This document shows positions 55,217 to 64,000 of a DNA stretch of 64,000 nt, piece by piece (position 1 is the stretch's first letter; the number at the start of each line of letters is the position of its first letter). The position numbers and the translations under genes are program-made. Source of the stretch: Nilaparvata lugens (lineage: Eukaryota > Arthropoda > Insecta > Hemiptera > Delphacidae). Under the pieces are notes generated by a model. It ran no database searches, was not told where the DNA came from, and saw nothing but the letters and a program-made list of their open reading frames with translations. The DNA lies in the NCBI RefSeq assembly GCF_014356525.2, contig NC_052507.1:3398509-3462508 (forward strand), given 5' to 3'.

Positions 55217-57143
55217 CTATGTTTCCTCATCTTCCTCATACTCAAACTGTACAGAGTCTTCCAGAAAAACAGCACTATTATTATCAGTTTCATTATCCGG
55301 TACAACAGCGGTCGCCATCTTTAAATTGTTGATGATATTTTTGATACGGATCTGTGCTTTCTTTTTCTTCACCGCCTTCTCAATCTCCAGTTCGACGATT
55401 TCCTGCTTTATCCGCTCCTCTTCTTCAGGGTCTATCTCAACAGGTTCCTCAATTTTGGTGGAGACATCTTGCTGTTCACTCTTTTGAGGAGACCGTTTCT
55501 TCATCTTTCTCTTATCCTCTTTCTTCAGAGAGAGATCTGCCTGTCTCTTTTGCAAGTCGATCAGCTGATTCAACTGTACTTGCTGTTGTTTGAACAGTTC
55601 TTGCAACTGATCTAGTTTCTCTTGTAAAATTAATTGTTCATCAATTTTCGAATTTTTCTCACCTTCTTTAATTTCTTCCCGTTGTTTTTCCAGTAACCTA
55701 TTCAACTCAGACTCATGTTCAGCAATCACTTCGGCTGCCAGCTCTTCTAAATCCTCATTTTCAACATTTATCTCTTCCGTTTCTTCTTTAGTTTCCACTT
55801 TTGGTAACTTAATTTTCCTCTTAGAAAGGTTCTCAAGCTTCAAAAACTCCTTTACCCTAATTTTCTTCCCAGTACTCTCCCTAAATTCCCCTGCAATGGG
55901 TAACCTGCTTTCACCCTCATCAACCTTCAAATCTGAAGATTCATCAGGGAGTAGTACCTCTTCCATGTCACTCTTATTTACACTCTCTGGTTCACCCGGT
56001 GTTTCCCTCTCTTTCCTCAGATTAAACTTCCTCTTAGGTTTTGAAACAACAACATTTTCCTTCCCTTTCTTTTCCTGTTCTTCTTGTACAGGGTTCAAAC
56101 CCCCTTCCTCCAGAACCATTTCTCGCTCTTTTTTGAAATTTTCTATCAACTTTTTCACATTCTCCTTGACTTTGATCGGAGGAACCGCTTGTAAATCGGG
56201 GTTATCTTCTAAATCTTTCTTTCCATCTCCTTCTATCCCCTCTCCCATATCTTCTTCCGTCTTTGTCATATCTTCAACAAAACTATCACCCTCTCTCACA
56301 ATATCTACAACCTCACCATCCTCCACAACTTTTTCATCATCCTCAGAAATTAAACTCTTTTCTTCTACAATTTTTTTTCCACGTCTCTTCACATTTTCAA
56401 ACGATCTCCGTTCATTTTCTTGATTTTTCTCCAACAATTTTCTCTCTTTCTCCTGATTTTTCTTCAAATCTCTCTTAGTTGTCCTTTGCTTCTCCACTTT
56501 TTTCACAACCGGTTTTTCTTCATCAGGGATCACATACTCCTCAGGCATTACATCGAGATTTGAATCATCTAGTGTTGAATCTACTACTTTTTCGGGTTCA
56601 ACTATTCTATCTTCTTCTTTCTTGCTTCCATTATCATCATCTTCTTCTTCATTATCATTCTTACCTTCTCTAACTACAAAGTTTTCCTTGTCTGGTTGAA
56701 TATCAGTCTCAACAACATTCTCCTCTAAATCTGAAACAGTCAAAATGTCATCCACTTCTTCAGTCTTAACTGGTTCTGCTACTTCTTCAACTATTTCTTC
56801 CTCTTCCTCTTCCTTTACCTCGTCCTCCTCCACAAATACCCTCTCATCAGTTACTTCATCATCGAAAAGAAACTCAGTGTTCAACTGTGGATTAATGTCC
56901 GATATTGAGAAATCTTTCTTCCGTTTTAAAATGAAAAGCATGGGTCTAGTTTTAACTGTGATTGGTGGAAACGAGTTATAGTTGAAACTAATATGGGAAA
57001 ATCCATCCACGGAATCTAGTATATCGTGGGACTGACTATATACCTTTAGAGCTGGCGAATACTTGCTTTTAGCTTCGACTATCAGGTGGGTGAAGTTCAT
57101 TAACTCGGCTGATCCTGGTTTCAGGTTTTCTTGCTTGCTGTAC
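55217..57143 (-). CDS. Alg12: ALG12 alpha-1,6-mannosyltransferase, last exon with acidic extension
   Basis: ALG12 is the GT22-family ER membrane enzyme that adds the eighth mannose (alpha-1,6) to the dolichol-linked N-glycan precursor. This exon opens after the acceptor CACTTTTTCAG (57144-57154) and continues the previous exon. It first gives the conserved C-terminal region 'YSKQENLKPGSAELMNFTHL', then 'FNYNSFPPITVKTRPMLF', aligning with the end of animal ALG12 proteins of about 490 residues. Instead of stopping there (about residue 76), the same frame runs on for about 565 residues to TAG at 55217-55219. The extension starts acidic (runs of Glu). Its middle repeats a KKNQEKER-like segment, and it has a Gln/Leu-rich stretch ('LQELFKQQQVQLNQL') that looks coiled-coil. 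There is no hydrophobic segment. The ALG12 identity is secure; the role of the extension is unknown. Nothing breaks the frame, so it is not a separate gene unless splicing removes it. Confidence 0.9.
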
Positions 57144-57781
57144 CTGAAAAAGTGAAACTCTTGTTAGTATCATCATGTGGGAATTGGAAAACTGAATGAA
57201 AAATCATACACACGAATTAATTGTTTTTTTCACTTTCCACAGCTACAACCTATGAGTTATTAGTTCTCTCCTCATAAAACAGCAAATTTTTATGGTGTAA
57301 TGTAACATAAGAATACATTTTATTCAACTTTTATTTGAATTTAGTTTACACAGCTTACATAATTCTTTTCAGAATTAAATTCTCTACAATTTTTATTGCG
57401 AAAAAATATTTGTTTACTGGTCATTAAAGACAGTTATTGGGCATCAAACGTAGAAGTCTGTGTTTTTCTACTTACATTTTTTGCATATTTCAACTTTTTT
57501 CTCAAAAACTACTCACACTACAGCTTCCAGACTAGTTTTATTCAATTTTTCAGATATTTTTCCATATGAATCCAGCATAAGTTTTTCAAAAACTAGTCCC
57601 CAAACAATTCAGCATCGGTGTATTTCACCAGAGGAACTGAATTCCGGGCGAAATCTTTCACCCTGTATAGCTCGCTAATGAAGCGTTTATGGATATATGT
57701 TTATATGAACTTTTTTCTTATTTTTACCTCTACTATCACGTATTAAAATATTTTACCATAATTATGAATCACCCTGTAGAT

Positions 57782-58003
57782 GATAAATAATAAAAATAAT
57801 ATTCGTATGGCTTTTACAGGTGGGGAGTCCCTGACGGAAGTTCCATGTTCTTACGACTTAAATACTTCAGCCGGGACCGACAATTAACGTGCCCATCCGA
57901 TAACACGGGAGTGACCTGTTCAAAAACTTTTGGTGATAAGTGGGTTTGTACCGGGGATCTCTTGGCTGCTACGCAAACACTCTATCCACTAGACCACGGA
58001 TCA
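57782..58003 (-). mobile_element. tRNA-derived SINE, copy 1, in the ALG12 intron
   Basis: Read on the minus strand, it starts GATCCGTGGTCTAGTGGATA (box A-like) and has a box B-like GGTACAAACCC with one change from consensus. It ends with 'TAAAAGCCATACGAATATT' and an ATT-type tail. It lies between the last ALG12 exon and copy 1 of the preceding exon. Confidence 0.8.
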
Positions 58004-58067
58004 CCTATCTATTATGGATGATGGAATAATGGATTATAATGTGAAGTTTTGAAAAGCGACCACTCAC

Positions 58068-58322
58068 GTCCAATGCGCATGCAACTGCGTGAACCGTGAC
58101 ACACCGGTCTGCGCGGCCAGGTTGCAGATGTGCACACTGGTTGCACCACTAGTTGCGCTGGCTGGTTGCAACCGATGCAACCTGGCCATCGCGACGCCAC
58201 CCGGGTAGTTGACGTGAGCGATGCTCAGCAGAAACAGAGAGAACAGGCAGTTGGCTGCTATGTGGCCGGCTGCTCCAACCGCTAGCAGTTTCTGGAAAAA
58301 GGATTTGGAGCGGTTCGACCAT
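58068..58322 (-). CDS. Alg12: ALG12 penultimate exon, copy 1
   Basis: 255 nt, bounded by the acceptor GTTTGTCGGTTACAG and the donor GTGAGT. It encodes a membrane segment ('[19 protein letters not shown]') followed by '[11 protein letters not shown]' and '[16 protein letters not shown]', the family-diagnostic region of ALG12 (NYPGGVA...LH and AAQTGVSRF). It starts with the third base of a codon and ends with two bases, which the last exon completes (AC+G). A symmetric exon of 85 codons can be skipped, swapped or repeated without changing frame. This copy is nearest to the last exon and intact. Confidence 0.92.
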
Positions 58323-58437
58323 CTGTAACCGACAAACAGCAATTGACAGTACTATAAAAAGTGTATTCATTCATCAATGCATTAATTAATCTAATATTTC
58401 ATTCATCTACTGACTAATTTAGTTATTTGTGCAACTA

Positions 58438-58541
58438 GTGCGCAAAGTGACAGTTTGCTGCACCGAAAGAAACGTTAACGCCCGAGCCGTAGGCGAGGGC
58501 GGAATGGTTTCTTGAGTGCAGCAGAGGAACTTTGCGCACGT
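58438..58541. mobile_element. GTGCGCAAAG hairpin with GC core, unit 1
   Basis: 'GTGCGCAAAGTGACAG' on the left mirrors 'AACTTTGCGCAC' on the right, and TGCTGCAC mirrors GTGCAGCA, around a 'CGCCCGAGCCGTAGGCGAGG' core. The same hairpin is in unit 2 at about 61926-62029. Confidence 0.7.
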
Positions 58542-59497
58542 ATTTCACATTAAGTTTCTCCTACAGTTACCATTGAATATGAAAAGTGGGTAATTATGGG
58601 TAAAATTGCCTGAAATCCATCAAATGTTTTTCTGTGTAATTTTATTATTGATAAAAACCTTAATTTATTGTCAAATTGAATAAAAATGTTGTTGTTGGTT
58701 ATAATATATAATTAATAATTTGCGCGTTGTGCTTCGTTGCAACTCTGCTCACTATAGCAGCCCAGTAACTGTTACCAACTTCATTTCGATTTTGCTGCAC
58801 TGTTGCTCCATATAACCTACTAAGTATTTTGCGTTGCCATGTTGCAAATCTGGAGTGCAGAAAAATTTTTCCCGCACTAGAGCGGAAAAGTGATTCTTTG
58901 CGTTCTGTAATCAGTGCAGCAATGGCCACTTTTCAACTTAACTGTAGGAAAAATGAATTTATTTATTGACAAATGCATATATGACTGCCACATGCATAGC
59001 CTAAATGCACTCATGAATAAAATTACATCACAGATGGACATTACTGAGATATTGCAATTATTCAAATGCTGATGAATTTATTTATTTATAATTTTTACAA
59101 AGTAGCACTGATCGGGAGAGAAAAACTAAGGATACTCCTTGTACTATTTCTCTCCTAAATTTAGATAACATTTTAAATGTCCGAAATAGGGTTATGATTT
59201 CACCTTCCTAAAATTTAGTCCATTTTCCCTAAGAAACAACGAAAACTAAGAATTTAAAATATTGACGGTTGGAAACAGAATAGAAACCAAACATATCACA
59301 CTCAAATCACCATTAATTGGCACATTTTTGCGTAATTTTACAAAATTTAGAGCCACAAAAAACACAACTCACTATTCAGAACAGCTTCTTATTCATTTTA
59401 TGATTATATTATTACAAAAATTTTATTAAAATATTAATTAGTTATTAAACGAAAATCCAAATTGAATGCTGTAATTCACCCCAAAGACTTCTGCTAC

Positions 59498-59930
59498 TGC
59501 ACTTCTCCGTAGAAATGAGCTGGTGCATTGTTATGCTGAACAAGATGAACAAGTGCCCTTTTACTTTCAGCATGACGGTGCACCAGCTCATTTCCACGGA
59601 AAAGTTTGGGATTTTCTAGACAATCGCTTTCAACTTCGCTGGATTGGCCGTGCAGGGCCAATTGCATGGCCACCTCGCTCACCGGATTCAACATCGATGC
59701 ATTTCTTCCTGTGGGGTTTCATCAAAGGTTTATAATCCACCTCCACCAGACAATCTTAATGACCTCCGAAATCGCATCATATTGGGATCGCTTCGAATGC
59801 ACAAGTTACGCCTGATATGCTGCTACGAATGTGGCAAGAAATCGTTTATCGGTGGTATGTATGTCGCATTACCAACGGCTGTCACATCCAACCAAAATTA
59901 TACCCCCTCCTTAAACTTGAAGTGTTTTTA
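59498..59930 (+). pseudogene. Mariner/Tc1-like transposase C-terminal remnant, unit 1
   Basis: The plus frame from about 59565 reads 'FQHDGAPAHFHGKVWDFL' and then 'GPIAWPPRSPD', the DDE core of Tc1/mariner-type transposases. After a frameshift near 59730, 'VYNPPPPDNLNDLRNRI' follows. The third catalytic acid position (usually Asp before FFLW) is His here. An inverted copy of the start of this block lies at 59505-59540. Inactive. Confidence 0.8.
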
Positions 59931-59935
59931 ACAAA

Positions 59936-61254
59936 ATGACACCTTTCTCAATTCATGTGTTAAGCGGGGTTTTCGTTTATGCGTAAATACCGTCGTCGAC
60001 CAAGACGAAATCTCAGATTGGGTGGATTTCAATTTCTCTACATAACCTAAAAGATTATGTTCAGTTATGTTTTAATGGGGCAGGTTGAGCTTATACTTTT
60101 TTTATGCTTTTAAATGGCAATATATGTTGATATTATTGGAAATTCTTAATTCTCTGATAGTAAAGACAGATAATGAATAGTTATTTGTATATCTAGAGTG
60201 AAAAGTACGACTTTTTCTCCCTGTGGGAAAAAGTTTGAAGCCCGAGGCGAAGCCGAGGGCAACAATTTTCCCGAGGGAGAAAACGTATTTTTCGCTCGTG
60301 ATGTACACAAAATTTTTCCTCCATCTACATTTTTTTATAGAAACTGCAAATAATATAATTTTAATAACTTACGTATTGGTGACAATGTTTCCTAACAACA
60401 TAACCTAAAATCTGAAACCTAAAAACCGGTCGTCTGATTGGCACTGCCGATTGCGCTATCTATCGGCCAAAGTTGTAACAATTATATCAGCTGGGTGTCT
60501 ACCAAAAATGGCTGACTCCAGATCACGCGGTTCAGATTTGAATTGCAGATAAAATATTTGTTGGCTGGTATTTTGAATAGAATAAAATATTTTAAAAATT
60601 GTATAAATTTTTATCGTCTACCAATATTAAGAATATAATAATTATCATACAAACATATATTTCATGAGTTAATCAAATTTCTGGTTGTGGTATTGAATTC
60701 AGTTGACTCAATGACAGACACCTCTATTATGCTTTCTCATCTGAGCTTAGACCTTCTAACCTATTACAATGTAAGTTTCAAAATAGAGATGCTCCCCATG
60801 TTATTCAAATGGAGTCACTTTTACTCCCTAGGGAGTTTTTCTGTTTTTTACTACCGAGAGCGAAAAAGTGACACTTTAGTATCAGGTTTCAGGGAGTAAA
60901 GTAAGTACTTTAGACAGTAGGTGGAGGAAAAGTAATTTGATCAGCTGTTTTAGCACACTTGAAATGTGTGCCTTGCAGATGAGAATGGGCAGCACTGTTC
61001 TTTTTCATCCATCTTTTTTACATGGTTATATCTTTGGCCTTGAACAATTCATCTTTTGTAATGAATTATTTTTTATCTATCTTTCTCCACTGTCATTATA
61101 ACGTGAACCTTACTACAGTACGTGTGAACTTAGATTTGTTCGTTTACTCACAGTTTGTGACATGCGCACGCAGCCGCAATGTTGAGCAGCGGAAACACGT
61201 AGACAATTTCCTATCCTGTACATGTATAAGCCAGTTTTTTTCTTTATTATATTA
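59936..61254. other. Spacer between duplication units
   Basis: Contains two hairpins with GC cores or repeated GGGAG motifs (about 60205-60300, core 'GCCCGAGGCGAAGCCGAGGG'; about 60815-60900). It also holds a degraded end of the TATAGTGAGGTCCACG family near 61085-61110 and a fragment of the non-LTR-like module ending 'GTATAAGCCAG' near 61225. No ALG12 exon is recognised in it. Confidence 0.55.
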
Positions 61255-61257
61255 TAG

Positions 61258-61263
61258 ATGATA

Positions 61264-61294
<31 letters not shown>

Positions 61295-61498
61295 TTCGTA
61301 TGGCTTTTACAGGTGGGGAGTCCCTGACGGAAGTTCCATGTTCTTACGACTTAAATACTTCAGCCGGGACCGACAATTAACGTGCCCATCCGATAACACG
61401 GGAGTGACCTGTTCAAAAACTTTTGGTCATAAGTGGGTTTGAACCGGGGATCTCTTGGCTGCTACGCAAACACTCTATCCACTAGACCACGGATCACC
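61258..61498 (-). mobile_element. tRNA-derived SINE, copy 2
   Basis: As copy 1, but with a consensus box B (GGTTCAAACCC on the minus strand, 61436-61446) and a longer ATT tail (61264-61293). Confidence 0.85.
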
Positions 61499-61556
61499 TA
61501 TTATGGATGATAAAAAAATGGATTATAATGTGAAGTTTTGAAAAGCGACCACTCAC

Positions 61557-61811
61557 GTCCAATGCGCATGCAACTGCGTGAACCGTGACACACCGGTCTG
61601 CGCGGCCAGGTTGCAGATGTGCACACTGGTTGCACCACTAGTTGCGCTGGCTGGTTGCAACCGATGCAACCTGGCCATGGCGACGCCACCCGGGTAGTTG
61701 ACGTGGGCGATGCTCAGCAGAAACAGAGAGAACAGGCAGTTGGCTGCTATGTGGCCGGCTGCTCCAACGGCTAGCAGTTTTTGGAAGAAGGATTTGGAGC
61801 GGTTCGACCAT
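61557..61811 (-). CDS. Alg12: ALG12 penultimate exon, copy 2
   Basis: 255 nt with the same acceptor (GTCGGTTACAG) and GTGAGT donor as copy 1, and the same phases. Predicted protein identical or nearly so over '[13 protein letters not shown]' and 'AAQTGVSRF'. Differences are mainly synonymous (for example the Ala codon before Met). It could be an alternative or additional exon; the sequence cannot say which copy is used. Confidence 0.88.
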
Positions 61812-62979
61812 CTGTAACCGACAAACAGCAAATGAAAGTACGATAAAAAGTGTATTCATTCATCAATGCATTAATTAATCTAATATTTCATTCATCTACT
61901 GACTAATTTAGTTATTTGTGCCACTAGTGCGCAAAGTGACAGTTTGCTGCACCGAAAGAAACGTTTACGCCCGAGCCGTAGGCGAGGGCGGAATGGTTTC
62001 TTGAGTGCAGCAGAGGAACTTTGCGCACGTATTTCACATTAAGTTTCTCCTACAGTTACCATTGAATATGAAAAGTGGGTAATTATGGGTAAAATTGCCT
62101 GAAATCCATCAAATGTTTTTCTGTGTAATTTTATTATTGATAAAACCTTAATTTATTGTCAAATTGAATAAAAATGTTGTTGTTGGTTATAATATATAAT
62201 TTAATAATTAGCGCGTTGTGCTTGGTTGCACCTCTGCTCACTATAGCAGACCAGTAACTGTTACCAACTTCATTTCGATTTTGCTGCACTGTTGCTCCAT
62301 ATAACCTACTAAGTATTTTGCGTTGCCATGTTGCAAATCTGGAGTGCAGAAAAATTTTTCCCGCACTAGAGCGGAAAAGTGATTCTTTGCGTTCTGTAAT
62401 CAGTGCAGCAATGGCCACTTTTCAACGTAACTGTAGGAAAAATGAATTTATTTATTGACAAATACATATATGACTGCCACATGCATAGCCTAAATGCACT
62501 CATGAATAAAATTACATCACGGATGGACATTACTGAGATATTGCAATTATTCAAATGCTAATGAATTTATTTATTTACTATTTTTACAAAGTAGCACTGA
62601 TTGGGAGAGAAAAACTAAGGATACTCCTTGTACTGTTTCTCTCCTAAATTTAGATAACATTTTTAATGTCCGAAATAGGTTATGGTTTCACCTTCCTAAA
62701 ATTTAGTCCATTTTCCCTAAGAAACAACGAAAACTAAGAATTTAAAATATTGACGGTTGGAAACAGAATAGAAACCAAAAATCACACTCAAATCACCATT
62801 AATTGGAACTTTTTGCGTAATTTTACAAAATTTAGAGCCACAAAAAACACAACTCACTATTCAGAACAGCTGCTTATTCATTTTATGATTATATTATTAC
62901 AAAAAATTATTAATATATTAATTAATTATTAAACGAAAATCCAAATTGAATGCTGTAATTCACCCCGAAGACTCCTGCT

Positions 62980-63413
62980 ACTGCACTTCTCCGTGGAAAT
63001 GAGCTGGTGCATTGTTATGCTGAACAAGATGAACAAGTGCCCTTTTACTTTCAGTATGACGGTGCACCAGCTCATTTCCACGGAGAAGTTTGGGATTTTC
63101 TAGACAATCGCTTTCAACTTCGCTGGATTGGCCGTGCAGGGCCAATTGCATGGCCACCTCGCTCACCGGATTTAACATCGATGCATTTCCTCCTGTGGGG
63201 TTTCATCAAAGGTTTATAATCCACCTCCACCAGACAATCTTAATGACCTCCGAAATCGCATCATATTGGGATCGCTTCGAATGCACAAGTTAGGCCTGAT
63301 ATGCTGGTACGAATGTGGCAAGAAATCGTTTATCGGTGGTATGTATGTCGCATTACCAACGGCTGTCACATCCAACCAAAATTATACCCACTCCTTAAAC
63401 TTGAAGTGTTTTT
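62980..63413 (+). pseudogene. Mariner/Tc1-like transposase C-terminal remnant, unit 2
   Basis: Copy of 59498-59930 with the same frameshift and the same His in place of the third catalytic acid ('TSMHFLLWG'). The decay therefore preceded the duplication. Confidence 0.8.
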
Positions 63414-63546
63414 GTATTTTCTATTTTAATAATCATATATTCTTCAGAAGTACCATATGAAAAAAACCATCCATTTCATTTAGTAACTAAAAGACCTTGA
63501 CCTATTCTATTTTCATTTCAATGTTAACTATTTTAATGGATTTATA

Positions 63547-64000
63547 CCGGGGATCTCTTGGCTGCTACGCAAACACTCTATCCACTAGACCACGGATCAC
63601 CTATCTATTATGGATGATGGAATAATGGATTATAATGTGAAGTTTTGAAAAGCGACCACTCACGTCCAATGCGCATGCAACTGCGTGAACCGTGACACAC
63701 CGGTCTGCGCGGCCAGGTTGCAGATGTGCACACTGGTTGCACCACTAGTTGCGCCGGCGGGTTGCAACCGATGCAACCTGGCCATGGCGACGCCACCCGG
63801 GTAGTTGACGTGGGCGATGCTCAGCAGAAACAGGGAGAACAGGCAGTTGGCTGCTATGTGGCCGGCTGCTCCAACCGCTAGCAGTTTTCTGGAAGAAGGA
63901 TTTGGAGCGGTTCGACCATCTGTAACCGACAAACAGCAAATGAAAGTACGATAAAAAGTGTATTCATTCATCAATACATTAATTAATCTAATATTTCATT
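63547..64000 (-). repeat. Duplication unit 3, partial, running off the window
   Basis: Begins inside the SINE (only its tRNA-like head, 63547-63600, is present). It continues through a third ALG12 exon and its upstream intron to the window end with close identity to units 1 and 2. Confidence 0.88.
63664..63919 (-). pseudogene. Alg12: ALG12 penultimate exon, copy 3, with 1-nt frameshift
   Basis: Same splice signals and protein signature as copies 1 and 2, but 256 nt. An extra T (plus strand) in the T-run at 63884-63887 shifts the frame between the Lys of 'SKSFFQK' and 'LLAVGAAGH'. Used as is, this copy would break the protein. It may be a pseudo-exon or a homopolymer base-call error. ALG12 exons further upstream (membrane domain and N-terminus) lie outside the window. 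Confidence 0.8.

Larger units (their letters stand above)
57776..59929 (-). repeat. Tandem duplication unit 1 containing the ALG12 exon
   Basis: About 2.15 kb closely matching unit 2 (61255-63410) along its whole length: SINE, ALG12 exon, a GTGCGCAAAG hairpin (58438-58541), a LINE-like tail (59080-59220) and a transposase remnant. Divergence is low, with mostly scattered substitutions and small indels. Confidence 0.9.
61255..63410 (-). repeat. Tandem duplication unit 2 containing the ALG12 exon
   Basis: Second copy of the 57776-59929 unit. The homology starts at the ATA/ATT microsatellite and stops inside the sequence after 'AACTTGAAGTGTTTTT'. Beyond that the two flanks differ. Confidence 0.9.

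Noticed and set aside
55354..56981. Plus-strand ORFs opposite the ALG12 last exon
   Set aside because: Ser/Phe-rich shadows of the Glu/Lys-rich minus-strand coding sequence.
61430..61498. tRNA gene on the minus strand
   Set aside because: Box A and box B match, but the sequence lacks a proper cloverleaf acceptor stem and continues into a SINE body with an ATT tail. It is the head of a tRNA-derived SINE.

Overview
The window is eukaryotic, AT-rich, intron-bearing DNA dominated by transposable elements. It encodes animal-type proteins: the last exon of RNA polymerase II subunit RPB4 and 3' exons of the ER mannosyltransferase ALG12. The mix of foldback MITEs, Harbinger, hAT and piggyBac-like elements, Jockey-type LINEs, a tRNA-derived SINE and Helentron-like repeats with a CA microsatellite core suggests a large hemipteran insect genome, most likely a planthopper (Nilaparvata-like). 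That assignment is inference. A run of exactly 100 N (35794-35893) shows this is a draft scaffold.

Layout. 0-11 kb: TE debris, a 2-kb CTT-rich polypyrimidine tract, a GAA-rich tract and CA-core repeats. 11.9-23.1 kb, plus strand: a three-exon gene for a small unrecognised protein with two hydrophobic segments and a PPSY motif. Its introns hold a second GAA tract, a 115-bp inverted tandem satellite (13.74-14.88 kb), LINE remnants and several MITEs. 23.5-31.5 kb: LINE and Harbinger remnants, a 93-bp tandem array and nested repeats. 31.7-35.8 kb: a near-perfect 4.1-kb palindrome ending at the N gap, probably an assembly artefact. 36-39.5 kb: two LINE remnants, one with a recognisable broken reverse transcriptase. 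40.85-41.04 kb: the RPB4 last exon. 41.5-54.7 kb: a dense patchwork of MITEs, many with readable target-site duplications and nesting order. 54.8-64 kb, minus strand: the 3' part of ALG12, with a large last exon that carries about 565 extra acidic, coiled-coil-like residues, and three tandem copies of the preceding 255-nt exon.

The three genes do not form a pathway. The points most worth following are the triplicated in-frame ALG12 exon together with the ALG12 C-terminal extension, the 115-bp satellite that is open in all plus-strand frames, the palindrome beside the gap, and a MITE family with exact 7-bp target-site duplications.
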